The translations under genes were made by a program, and so were the position numbers. DNA of 43,492 nt from Aminobacter sp. AP02 (lineage in GTDB: Bacteria > Pseudomonadota > Alphaproteobacteria > Rhizobiales > Rhizobiaceae), in NCBI RefSeq assembly GCF_003148805.1, contig NZ_QGGX01000028.1, forward strand, positions 1 through 43,492. The letters are read 5' to 3'. The notes beneath the pieces were generated by a model that was not told where the DNA came from, searched no databases, and saw nothing but the letters and a program-made list of their open reading frames with translations. This document shows positions 8,664 to 16,250 of the stretch, in pieces. Every line of letters starts with the position of its first letter. The first letter of the stretch is position 1.

Positions 8664-9815
8664 ATGCGCGGCATCACGCTGACAGCGACTGCAGCTTTAG
8701 TCGGCTGCGTTGGCTGGAGCGGCGATCCGTTGAGCTTGCCACTTGCTTTCGCCTTGCCAGCTCTATGGACCTGGTCGCCATCCCGCCTGATCGCGGCTCT
8801 GGTATCGCTAGGATATTTCCTCGCAGCCTCCCGTGGCTTGCCTAAGGGCGTTGCCACCTATTACGCATCCGACCTTTGGCCTGGTCTGTTGCTTTGGATC
8901 GTCGCATCGCTCTGCTTCGTCGGTGTGCATGCGGCGATGTGGACTGGGCAGCGGGGGAATGCGAGGTCGCTGCGCTATCTGGCGGCGGTGGTGCTTTTGG
9001 GGCTGCCGCCCTTCGGTATCATTGGCTGGGCACATCCGTTGACCGCGGCGGGCGTTCTGTTTCCGGGGTGGGGATGGTGGGGGCTCGCTGGGGCCTTTGC
9101 CGCCCTCGGGATGATGACATCGCGATGCTGGCCGGCTGCCGCCATCGCCCTGGGGGCATGCTGGTTATGCTCCGCCGCTATGTGGTCGCATCCCGTGCTA
9201 CCCAATGGATGGAAAGGCGTCGATCTCGAACGGGGTCGAAGCTTGGGGCGAGACGGCTCGCTCGACCATCACCTTAACCTGATCGCGACGGTCCGGCGCG
9301 AAGCGCGCGAGGGAAGCCGTTTCATCATTCTTCCCGAAAGTGCGCTCGGCTTCTGGACCCCTACCTTAGAGAGGGTTTGGCGAGCGGGGCTGGAAGGAAG
9401 TGATGTCTCTGTCATCGCCGGAGCGACAATTGTCGATGCGCAAGCATACGACAATGTCATGGTTGCGATTTCGGCCGACGGGGCGCGCGTCATTTATCGC
9501 CAACGTATGCCAGTTCCGGTCTCCATGTGGCAGCCCTGGCTTGCATGGACCGACCAAGGCGGCGGAGCGCGCGGGAACTTCTTCGCCAATCCCGCGGTCG
9601 AGCTGGGCGGTTATCGGATTGCGTCGCTTATCTGCTACGAGCAGCTCATCCTCTGGCCCATCCTACAGTCCATGATTTATGCGCCCGAGATTGTCGTCGC
9701 CACCGGCAATGGCTGGTGGACGGGTGGCACGTCAATCGTCGCCATTCAGAGGGCCAGCGCCGCTTCCTGGGCCCGGCTATTCGACGTTCCCCTTATCACT
9801 GCCTTTAACTTTTGA
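8664..9815 (+). CDS. traB: Conjugal transfer protein TraB
   Basis: Ti-type TraB is an inner-membrane protein with a nitrilase-like domain related to apolipoprotein N-acyltransferase; it raises transfer efficiency. The 383-residue product has about seven hydrophobic segments in its first half (for example LWPGLLLWIVASLCFVGV and YLAAVVLLGLPPFGIIGWA). The CN-hydrolase-like half carries a candidate catalytic Glu in FIILPESALGFW and Cys in IASLICYEQLI. ATG 8664 lies four bases after the traF stop. An earlier in-frame ATG at 8580 would overlap traF by 80 bases and adds a segment that looks like traF read out of frame. The expected next gene, traH, is missing; the backbone ends here. Confidence 0.85.
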   Translation: MRGITLTATAALVGCVGWSGDPLSLPLAFALPALWTWSPSRLIAALVSLGYFLAASRGLPKGVATYYASDLWPGLLLWIVASLCFVGVHAAMWTGQRGNARSLRYLAAVVLLGLPPFGIIGWAHPLTAAGVLFPGWGWWGLAGAFAALGMMTSRCWPAAAIALGACWLCSAAMWSHPVLPNGWKGVDLERGRSLGRDGSLDHHLNLIATVRREAREGSRFIILPESALGFWTPTLERVWRAGLEGSDVSVIAGATIVDAQAYDNVMVAISADGARVIYRQRMPVPVSMWQPWLAWTDQGGGARGNFFANPAVELGGYRIASLICYEQLILWPILQSMIYAPEIVVATGNGWWTGGTSIVAIQRASAASWARLFDVPLITAFNF

Positions 9816-10110
9816 TCGCTGCAGCAGCCTTATGCATCTTCCCAAATTTATTCACGGACGTTCCGCTGAATGTATGTTGGTTGAAATACAATAATAAAAT
9901 CAATATTTTATTCTTAAAGGAATAGTCCGTAACTGCGAATTAGGCCAGCTAGGGCCGCGATACGGGGCCTCCAGATCTCAGTGTGCAAGAGAGGCGGAAA
10001 GGTGTGAATGGCGAGAAGGCTCGCTGCGAGCGGAGACTTGCGAAGCCATCGTGCCGGCCACCGAACTTGGCGGGACGGGCCGCGATGGGCGCGATCTCGG
10101 TTTGAAAAAG
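9816..10110. other. AT-rich junction after traB
   Basis: No gene is seen here. Positions 9840-9930 are strikingly AT-rich in GC-rich surroundings and hold a perfect 8-bp inverted repeat, AATAAAAT (9893-9900) and ATTTTATT (9905-9912), with a 4-base loop. It could terminate traAFB transcription or mark the join between plasmid backbone and the inserted segment. A 158-codon open frame at 10008-10484 has no recognisable motif and overlaps an RNA gene on the other strand, so it was not called. Confidence 0.5.
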
Positions 10111-10219
10111 GAAAAGCCCGCCGCGGGGAGGAGGTCGCGACGGGCTCGAAAAGTAAGCGGCCTTGGGAGGAGTTGGCCGATTGGTGTTGCTACTTGTGGG
10201 AGGAGGAAAGTGGCAACAA
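10111..10219 (-). ncRNA. alpha-r14-like trans-acting sRNA with anti-Shine-Dalgarno loops
   Basis: Read on the minus strand, this stretch folds into three successive hairpins, each with a loop rich in the anti-Shine-Dalgarno word CCTCCTCCC. Hairpin 1 pairs 10213-10218 with 10185-10190 and exposes CCTCCTCCC (10198-10206). Hairpin 2 pairs 10175-10179 with 10158-10162 and exposes CTCCTCCC (10165-10172). Hairpin 3 is an 11-bp stem (10136-10146 with 10115-10125, one G-U pair) exposing CCTCCTCCC (10126-10134) and followed by TTTT, a Rho-independent terminator. Length (about 110 nt), architecture and loop motifs match the rhizobial alpha-r14 family (such as NfeR1 of Sinorhizobium), which base-pairs with ribosome-binding sites of many mRNAs, often transporter genes. 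A good promoter precedes it. The family assignment is by recall of the architecture, not by a covariance search. Confidence 0.85.
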
Positions 10220-10224
10220 CAGTG

Positions 10225-10253
10225 AGATAAGCATGGGCGCCGGAAGGTTCAAG
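10225..10253 (-). promoter_or_regulatory. Sigma-70-type promoter of the alpha-r14-like sRNA
   Basis: Reading the minus strand, CTTGAA (10248-10253) and TTATCT (10225-10230) are separated by exactly 17 bases, close to the rhizobial housekeeping consensus CTTGAC-N17-CTATAT. This predicts a transcription start near 10219, which is where the first hairpin begins. Confidence 0.65.
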
Positions 10254-10370
10254 AGGGGGCCAAGCCGTGCGCGCTCCTTAGCCTATGGGTTCGCCGGGAA
10301 GGGCAGGCATAGTTGTTCGACGTTGGAGAATCCAAGCCAAGTGCATCATGCCGGCTGGGAGGGTAGGGGA

Positions 10371-11034
10371 TCAGCCTCCCTCTCGCAAATGCGCCATGAA
10401 GACTTCGGCGGGTGTTTTATATCCAAGGCACTTTCGTGGCAGCGAGTTCAGATGATTGGCGAGTTGGACAAGCTTTTGCTGTGAGACGTCCGCCAGGTCC
10501 GTATCGCCGGGCATGAAGCGGCGAATGCGCTTGTTGGCGTTCTCGACGATGCCTTTCTGCCAGGGTGAACTGGGGTCACAGAACCAGCTCCTTGCGCCGA
10601 TTCCGTCTTCCAAGGCCCTGAAGCCGGCAAACTCGGTGCCGCGGTCGAAGGTGAAGCTTTGACGTGCGCAGGATGGCAAAGCAGAGAAGGCTTCGATGAT
10701 CTTGTCCATGATCGGACGCGAGTGCCGGCTTTGGTTCTTGATCATCACCGTGTAGCGGCTCTTACGCTCGAACAGGGAGGTGACATTGGCATGGCCCAGT
10801 ACACGCTCGAAGATCAAAAGGTCGCCCTCCCAGTGACCAAATTCAGATCGATCGCCAATAAAATCAGGACGTTGCGATATCCTGTGACCGGCAGGAAACA
10901 CGCTGTTTCGCGGCTGTCTGGAGCCACGCCGACGGCGTTTGCGGCGCGCCTCAGGCAGATATCGATAAAGCCCAAGCCCGTAATCTTCCTTGTCGTAGAT
11001 GAAGCGGTAGATCTCCGAACGCTCATGGGCTCAG
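10371..11034 (-). mobile_element. IS30-family transposase, 5'-truncated
   Basis: The frame reads ERSEIYRFIYDKEDYGLGLY, then an Arg-rich linker, and continues into a full IS30 catalytic core. The DDE residues sit in FGHWEGDLLIF (Asp), FTFDRGTEF (Asp) and SPWQKGIVENANKRIRRFMP (Glu). The C-terminal end has NHLNSLPRKCLGYKTPAEVF and a stop at 10371. The N-terminal helix-turn-helix region is missing, because an in-frame TGA stands just upstream (about 11035) and the sequence beyond it is unrelated. The 176-codon frame usually visible from 10901 is only its later part. The copy is probably inactive. Confidence 0.88.
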
Positions 11035-11102
11035 CCACGCTTCACGTCGCCAGTCTTCCTTCCAAACGCTGACGTTTGACCAGCATCCCAAGAGGCGACG
11101 AC

Positions 11103-11140
11103 TGTCGCATCTCTAACTGGCTCATGTGTCGCATCTCTAA
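11103..11140. repeat. Direct repeat TGTCGCATCTCTAA, two copies
   Basis: The 14-base word TGTCGCATCTCTAA occurs at 11103-11116 and again at 11127-11140, a 24-base period. It lies right behind the truncated IS30 gene and may be the end of another, lost insertion element. No matching inverted copy was found nearby. Confidence 0.6.
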
Positions 11141-11486
11141 AATGGCGCTACACGGCGTTGTCGCATAATAGGAATTATGGAACAAGCATGCCTTGCAGAA
11201 ACGCCGATTAGCTGGGTTTTTGCTGTTCCCGGTCGTCTCTGCAAGCTTGGCTGACGATCGGGTTGGACGCATTCGCCGTCATGCGCGTTATTGGCCGGCT
11301 GCGATGCCACTCAGGCGCCTCATCGTCCAGAGCGGACGTTGAGGTTGGGTGTAGGCATCGTCGCGGTGATAGTCGAAATCGTCGTTTACGGCATTAGCCC
11401 AGATTTCATGCAATGTTGTAGAAAGTTATCAATTTTCATGAAATACTCCGATTGGGCGTGTCTTTCATAGATTGGTATCGGAATTC
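11141..11486. promoter_or_regulatory. Upstream region of the Fic gene with spaced TTTCAT boxes
   Basis: No gene is visible in 11141-11400. The 90 bases before the Fic start are AT-rich and contain TTTCATG at 11404-11410 and at 11434-11440, and TTTCATA at 11463-11469, that is with 30- and 29-base spacing. The middle one is part of the perfect palindrome TTTCATGAAA (11434-11443). Regular spacing near three helical turns suggests operator sites, perhaps for autoregulation, but the binding protein is unknown. Confidence 0.4.
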
Positions 11487-13019
11487 ATGGAAATCGAACA
11501 ACGAAAGCCATTTTCAGAAGCGGTAACCGCTTTTCACGGGCGCCCACTGCCCGAAGCGGCCATTCCAGTCGGTTACGCCGCATTGATTGACGCCTTCGAG
11601 TTGGAGGTGCCGATCCCGATCCACCTGGCGGCGATCGGTCCGCGGCACAAGGTCTACGAGGCTGACGGATGGAAGCTCTATACCCCACGCCACCAGCCAG
11701 ACGCCAGTGTCAGCGGTCATCTCACCTTCGCGCTTCGCTATGAAGGGCTCGACCTTGCAGTTCTCAAGACGCTGTTTTTTGCCACGGGGCCCGAGCCGAT
11801 TGTGGCCCTGATACGCGCAGCTCCAACCGGCTCCTACGCACGGCGGATCTGGTTCCTGTACGAATGGCTGCTCGACACTCGGCTCGATCTGCCTGACGCC
11901 ACGCTCGGAAGCTACGCACTTGTCCTCGACCCGGACCAGCAATGGGCAATTAGGGGGACGACATCGTCACGCCATCGCGTGAAAAACAATCTGCCTGGTA
12001 CGCCCGCATATTGCCCGCTGATCTTTCGCACGCCGACGCTGGAGCGGTTTGTAGCACGCAATCTCAGTGACCAAGCACGGCATCTCGTGGCCGACCTGCC
12101 CGCAGACCTCCTTGCCCGCACTGCGGCGTTTCTGCTGCTCAAGGATTCGCGATCGAGCTTCCAGATCGAGGGCGACGACCCGCCCCAGGAGCGCATTCAA
12201 CGCTGGGGGCACGCGATTGGCGAGGCGGGCCGTCGCCCGATCGACCGCGCCGAATTGGAGCGCTTGCAGGGCATTGTCATCGGAGACGCACGTTTCGTAC
12301 ATCTCGGATTGAGAGATCAGGGCGGGTTTGTTGGCGAACACGATCGTCAGAACGGTACACCCATTCCCGATCACATCAGCGCACGGCATCAGGATTTACC
12401 GGCTCTAATCGACGGCCTGACGGCTTTTGATCGTGGCGCCGCGCGGGATCTCGATCCGGTTCTTGCCGCGGCCGTCCTCGCATTCGGCTTCGTCTACATC
12501 CATCCGTTCGAGGATGGAAACGGCCGGCTCCACCGCTACCTTATGCATCATGTTCTGGCGGAACGCGGCTTCAACCCACCCGGTCTTGTCTTCCCCGTAT
12601 CGGCCGTTATTCTTGATAGGATTGCCGACTACCGGCGCGTGTTGGAAACCTATTCACGTCGTCTTTTACCGCTCATCCGCTGGCGCCCCACTGACCGGGG
12701 GAACGTCGCGGTCCTCAACGAGACGGCGGACTTCTATCGCTATTTCGATGCGACGCCCCAGGCAGAGTTCCTGTTCGAATGCGTCGCGCGCGCAATCGAT
12801 GTCGACCTACCTTCTGAAACCGCGTTCCTTCGGAGGTACGATAGTTTCAAGGCACAGGTGAAAGGAATGGTCGACATGCCGGACCGGGTACTCGACCTCC
12901 TGTACCGGTTCTTGCGACAGAACGGGGGCAAGCTGTCGAAGCGTGCGCGCGAAAATGAGTTCGCCGCCCTTACCGACGATGAAGCTGTGCGGATCGAGGC
13001 AATCTACGCAGACGTCTAA
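11487..13019 (+). CDS. Fic-domain protein (probable AMP-transferase)
   Basis: Fic proteins transfer AMP (or other phosphate-containing groups) from a nucleotide to hydroxyl side chains of target proteins. The 510-residue product carries the complete core motif HPFEDGNGRLHR with catalytic His339. It also has the inhibitory-helix motif SFQIEG (Ser224, Glu228, Gly229), placed before the core as in self-inhibited class II enzymes, so the protein should be kept silent by its own Glu228. The first ~200 residues are a globular region I do not recognise. The C-terminal part after the core (YFDATPQAEFLFECVARAID onward) resembles the helical, winged-helix-like tails of large Fic proteins. ATG 11487 is preferred to TTG 11472. 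The gene stands alone, with no small antitoxin beside it. It may be a toxin-like or defence element; targets are unknown. Confidence 0.9.
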   Translation: MEIEQRKPFSEAVTAFHGRPLPEAAIPVGYAALIDAFELEVPIPIHLAAIGPRHKVYEADGWKLYTPRHQPDASVSGHLTFALRYEGLDLAVLKTLFFATGPEPIVALIRAAPTGSYARRIWFLYEWLLDTRLDLPDATLGSYALVLDPDQQWAIRGTTSSRHRVKNNLPGTPAYCPLIFRTPTLERFVARNLSDQARHLVADLPADLLARTAAFLLLKDSRSSFQIEGDDPPQERIQRWGHAIGEAGRRPIDRAELERLQGIVIGDARFVHLGLRDQGGFVGEHDRQNGTPIPDHISARHQDLPALIDGLTAFDRGAARDLDPVLAAAVLAFGFVYIHPFEDGNGRLHRYLMHHVLAERGFNPPGLVFPVSAVILDRIADYRRVLETYSRRLLPLIRWRPTDRGNVAVLNETADFYRYFDATPQAEFLFECVARAIDVDLPSETAFLRRYDSFKAQVKGMVDMPDRVLDLLYRFLRQNGGKLSKRARENEFAALTDDEAVRIEAIYADV

Positions 13020-13371
13020 CAGCCGTGTTTGCGTTTGAACCGACGTTTTGAAGCCTAAACAGCCCTTGCCTTGTTTCAGGAAGATGCCGGATCACGGCGA
13101 ATGATGTCGACTTAGACAGCCGACTATGGATCAGCAGTATGCCTGGGGGAATAGGCAATCGCGGCCGGCCCGGCATCAAAGGTCGCAGTGACTATTGCTC
13201 CATCTGGCTGCTTTGCACTAAGGGCCGTACTTGCCAGAGCGTTCGCGAGCGTCGTGTATGGGGCCGGAGTGGACAGTCCGCTTCCATGATAGGGATACTC
13301 TGTTCAGTCGTTCCAGAAGGTCGACCCTGCAGGACTGTCCGGTTCACCTTAAAGCCAGCCTCGCGGTGGCG
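13020..13371. other. Gap between Fic and lysR
   Basis: I see no gene here. A 9-bp inverted repeat, GGACAGTCC (13271-13279) and GGACTGTCC (13332-13340), spans 70 bases; each half is itself nearly palindromic. It might be a terminator or the scar of a lost element. Small open frames at 13139-13414 and 13231-13581 have no recognisable content and run antisense into lysR. Confidence 0.4.
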
Positions 13372-14229
13372 TCAGTGGGCAAGATTGTCGGTGAGGAAAG
13401 AGAGAAGAGGCTGAACAATGCGCGCTTCGCTCTTTTCCTCACCGATGACCACGATCTCGGTCATGGGAAGTGCAGGCCACTGATCCGACGGGCGGATAAC
13501 CTGCATTCCTTCCTGTACAAACGATCTGCCGAGTACGGTCACCCCGAACCCGCCGGCGACGGCCGCACACGCGCCAGCTAGGCTGTTGGTGGTACAGGCC
13601 ACGTACCAATCGCGCCGAACCGAATCGAGCGCCTTGATGGCCACGCCGCGATATGTGCAGGGGGCTGGCAAGAGAACCAGCGGCACCGCTTCTTCTTGAT
13701 CGCGATCATGCTGCTTGGACGAGATCCACATCAATGGTTCGCGCCAGATGACCCTGCCCCGCTGCGCGCGTCCGTCCTTTTTTGCGATCACGATGTCGAG
13801 CCGGTCCTCATCATAGGCCGCCAAGAGGTTACAGCTGAGGCCCGTCATCAATTCGAGCCGTATTGCCGGACACAAGCTCGTAAATTTCGACAGCAATGCA
13901 GGCAGATGGTGAGGCACGAAATCTTCCGAAATGCCTATGCGTAGCCGTTCGGCATCCGAAGAGTCGACGAGCGTACGAACCGCCAGATCATTGAATTCGA
14001 GTATGCGCCTCGCAGCGGACAGAAGCCGCTCCCCCTCACCGGTGAGTACGAGGGAACGGCTGGTCCGCCGGAAAAGCGGGCGCCCCAGCAGATCTTCGAG
14101 CCGGATGATCTTTTGGCTGACGGCAGACTGCGAACGTCCGACGACGTCAGCAGCAGCCGTGAAGCTACCTGTTTCGGCGACCGTCGTGAACGCGCGGAGC
14201 AGATCGATTTCTAGATCGGGATATCTCAT
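13372..14229 (-). CDS. LysR-family transcriptional regulator
   Basis: The 285-residue protein has the N-terminal winged helix-turn-helix of LysR regulators (LLRAFTTVAETGSFTAAADV, then GRSQSAVSQKIIRLEDLLG and PLFRRTSRSLVLT). A periplasmic-binding-protein-like effector domain follows (RIGISEDFVPHHLPALLSKF onward). It is transcribed away from the oxidoreductase at 14365 with about 135 bases between them, the standard layout for a LysR protein that controls its divergent neighbour and itself. The predicted regulon is therefore the oxidoreductase, hydratase and binding-protein genes at 14365-17894. The inducer cannot be deduced. Confidence 0.92.
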   Translation of the reverse strand: MRYPDLEIDLLRAFTTVAETGSFTAAADVVGRSQSAVSQKIIRLEDLLGRPLFRRTSRSLVLTGEGERLLSAARRILEFNDLAVRTLVDSSDAERLRIGISEDFVPHHLPALLSKFTSLCPAIRLELMTGLSCNLLAAYDEDRLDIVIAKKDGRAQRGRVIWREPLMWISSKQHDRDQEEAVPLVLLPAPCTYRGVAIKALDSVRRDWYVACTTNSLAGACAAVAGGFGVTVLGRSFVQEGMQVIRPSDQWPALPMTEIVVIGEEKSEARIVQPLLSFLTDNLAH

Positions 14230-14364
14230 TGCGGCCCCTGTCGTCGTCCAGGCGTCACCATAAGCCAGAAACGTTCCAGATCGATAGCATTAGATTTATG
14301 CGTTTCCTCTCATGCGGCGCTGCCGGCAAAGTGCCCAACAGACGAAATGTGTAGGGATTGGTGG

Positions 14365-15363
14365 ATGCGTGCAATGGTCGTGGGGGCTTTCGGAGGCCCG
14401 GAGAACTTCAATCTTGCCGAGATGGCGACGCCTCGACCGGGCCCGGGAGAGGTGTTGGTGAGGCTGCAGGCCACGTCCGTTAACCCGGTCGATGTCCGTA
14501 TCCTGAGAGGGCTCCCGATCGGGCCCGTCTTGCCTGCCGTACTGGGCGCCGACCTTGCCGGGGCCGTGGAAGCCATTGGCGAAGGCGTTTCGGACCTGGC
14601 ACCAGGAGACTTGGTCTATGGCTGCGCAGGTGGCGTCAAAGGGCTTGGAGGGACTTTCGCCGAATACATTGCCGCCGATGCTCGCTTGCTCGCGCCGAAG
14701 CCACGCAATCTTTCGATGCTTGAGGCAGCGGCGCTGCCATTGGTTTCGATTACGGCGTGGAACTGCATGACGCGAGCAGCCGTTGGCGCATCCGATCATG
14801 TGTTGGTCCATGGCGGCTGCGGTGGTGTTGGTCACATCGCCATCCAGCTGGCGAAAGCACGTGGCGCGCGTGTCGCAGCCACCGTCTCGTCGATGGAAAA
14901 GGCAGCACTTGCCCGCGAACTGGGTGCCGACGACACGATCCTCTACCTGGGGGAGACGGTTTCCGACTATGTCGGCAGACTGACTGGCGGCCATGGCTTC
15001 GACGTCGTCATCGATACGGTCGGCGGCGAATGTCTCGACCGTTCGCTGCAGGCGGCTGCACCGCACGGCCGTGTTGTCGCCACGGCAGCGCGAAGTACCC
15101 ACGATCTGTCGCCGATGCATGCAAAGGCGCTGTCTCTCCACGTCGTTTTCATGTTGATCCCGCTGCTTTCGCGCATCGGCAGGGAGCAGCATGGCCGGAT
15201 CCTCGTCGAACTGGCTGGCCTCGTCGAAAGTGGCAAGGTTCGGCCACTGCTCGACCCTGGACACTTCACTCTGGACAGGCTGCCCGACGCGTTCCGCCGT
15301 CTCGAAAGTGGTCAGGCGGTTGGCAAGGTCGTTATCGATACAGCTGGGGGCTCCCATGCGTGA
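14365..15363 (+). CDS. Zinc-free quinone oxidoreductase / MDR-type alcohol dehydrogenase
   Basis: This 332-residue protein belongs to the medium-chain dehydrogenase/reductase superfamily. It has the GroES-like N-terminal fold (MATPRPGPGEVLVRLQATSV, VLGADLAGAVEAIGEGV, LAPGDLVYG) and the nucleotide-binding VHGGCGGVGHIAIQLAK, which resembles the NADPH site of quinone oxidoreductases (zeta-crystallin group). Zinc ligands typical of true alcohol dehydrogenases are not evident. It likely reduces an activated double bond or quinone-like intermediate with NAD(P)H. ATG 14365 was chosen because AGGGA lies eight bases upstream; an ATG at 14347 lacks such a site. Its stop overlaps the hydratase start by eight bases (ATGCGTGA), so the two are translationally coupled. 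Confidence 0.88.
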   Translation: MRAMVVGAFGGPENFNLAEMATPRPGPGEVLVRLQATSVNPVDVRILRGLPIGPVLPAVLGADLAGAVEAIGEGVSDLAPGDLVYGCAGGVKGLGGTFAEYIAADARLLAPKPRNLSMLEAAALPLVSITAWNCMTRAAVGASDHVLVHGGCGGVGHIAIQLAKARGARVAATVSSMEKAALARELGADDTILYLGETVSDYVGRLTGGHGFDVVIDTVGGECLDRSLQAAAPHGRVVATAARSTHDLSPMHAKALSLHVVFMLIPLLSRIGREQHGRILVELAGLVESGKVRPLLDPGHFTLDRLPDAFRRLESGQAVGKVVIDTAGGSHA

Positions 15364-16153
15364 TACACCCGGGACCTCGAAACGCCTCGACATGCGCGAG
15401 GCGGCAGAGGCAATCCTGAGAGCCGAACGCAGTGCGACGAGCATGCCTCCGCTGAGCGGCGAACATCCTGATCTGACGCTCGATGAAGCATATGGCATCC
15501 AGAACCTGTTGAACGACATGCGTCAAAAGCAGGGGATGCGCTTCGCTGGCTACAAGATCGGCCTGACCTGGCTCTCCACCCAGATAGCCTGCGATCTGAC
15601 CGAGCCGATCCGCGGAAGGATCCTGAGCGATGCCGTCTTCGACAGCGGCTCCAGGATTCCAGCCGCACGGTTCGTGAAGCCGCATATCGAGGTCGAACTG
15701 GCCTTTGTCATGGGACGTGACCTCGATAGACCAGGTGCAACGATAGAAGAGGTGCTGCAGGCAACGGAGACCATCGTCCCTGCCCTCGAGCTCGTCGACC
15801 ATCGAATGGCTCACCCGCGAATTGTTGCCGACACGGTTGCCGACAACTCGGCCTTCGCCGCCATAGTCCTTTCTGAACGGCGCTTTCGCCCAGAGACCAT
15901 CGACGTTCGTTGGGTCGGCGCAACCCTGTCGCGCAATGGCATCGTAGAAGAGACGGGCGTTTCGGCAATCGGGATGGGCCACCCCGCCGCGTGTATCGCC
16001 TGGCTGGCAAACGCGCTTGTCGAGACTGGAGAGCGTCTTCGCAAAGGAGACATCGTCATGTCCGGGGCTTTCGCAAGAGCCGTCGCGGTGGTGGTCGGCG
16101 ACCAGATCGAGGCAGATTTTGGTCCACTCGGAAGCGTCAAGGCATCGTTCTGA
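15356..16153 (+). CDS. 2-keto-4-pentenoate / 2-oxohept-3-ene-dioate hydratase family protein
   Basis: The product (265 residues) matches the MhpD/HpaH hydratases of meta-cleavage pathways, which add water to 2-hydroxy-dienoates to give 4-hydroxy-2-oxo acids. Recognisable segments are [28 protein letters not shown], the acid-rich metal site [14 protein letters not shown] (two Glu ligands), and ALELVDHRM followed by [14 protein letters not shown]. The start at 15356 overlaps the preceding gene; Met at 15392 is an alternative. A product of this kind is exactly the substrate of HpcH/HpaI aldolases such as the one at 27018-27821, which links the two halves of the island. The precise substrate (C5 to C7 acid) is not decidable. 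Confidence 0.88.
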   Translation: MRDTPGTSKRLDMREAAEAILRAERSATSMPPLSGEHPDLTLDEAYGIQNLLNDMRQKQGMRFAGYKIGLTWLSTQIACDLTEPIRGRILSDAVFDSGSRIPAARFVKPHIEVELAFVMGRDLDRPGATIEEVLQATETIVPALELVDHRMAHPRIVADTVADNSAFAAIVLSERRFRPETIDVRWVGATLSRNGIVEETGVSAIGMGHPAACIAWLANALVETGERLRKGDIVMSGAFARAVAVVVGDQIEADFGPLGSVKASF

Positions 16154-16250
16154 AGCAAGTCCGTTTTCGGCTCAGGCGCCCCACTCAATAGCCGACTTTC
16201 ACCCGTCGCCACGATTTCGTGGCACCGACATTCCCAGCGAGGAGCACGCA

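Noticed and set aside
10008-10484. 158-codon open frame on the plus strand
   Set aside because: It has no family motif, is rich in Arg/Ser/Gly as expected for chance frames in GC-rich DNA, and overlaps the sRNA and the IS30 remnant on the other strand.
13271-13340. Inverted repeat GGACAGTCC/GGACTGTCC as an insertion-element end pair
   Set aside because: It is only nine bases long, 70 bases across, with no transposase inside; chance or a weak hairpin explains it as well.
14296-15519. 407-codon open frame on the minus strand
   Set aside because: It is antisense to the MDR oxidoreductase and hydratase, which have clear family motifs; the composition is chance-like.
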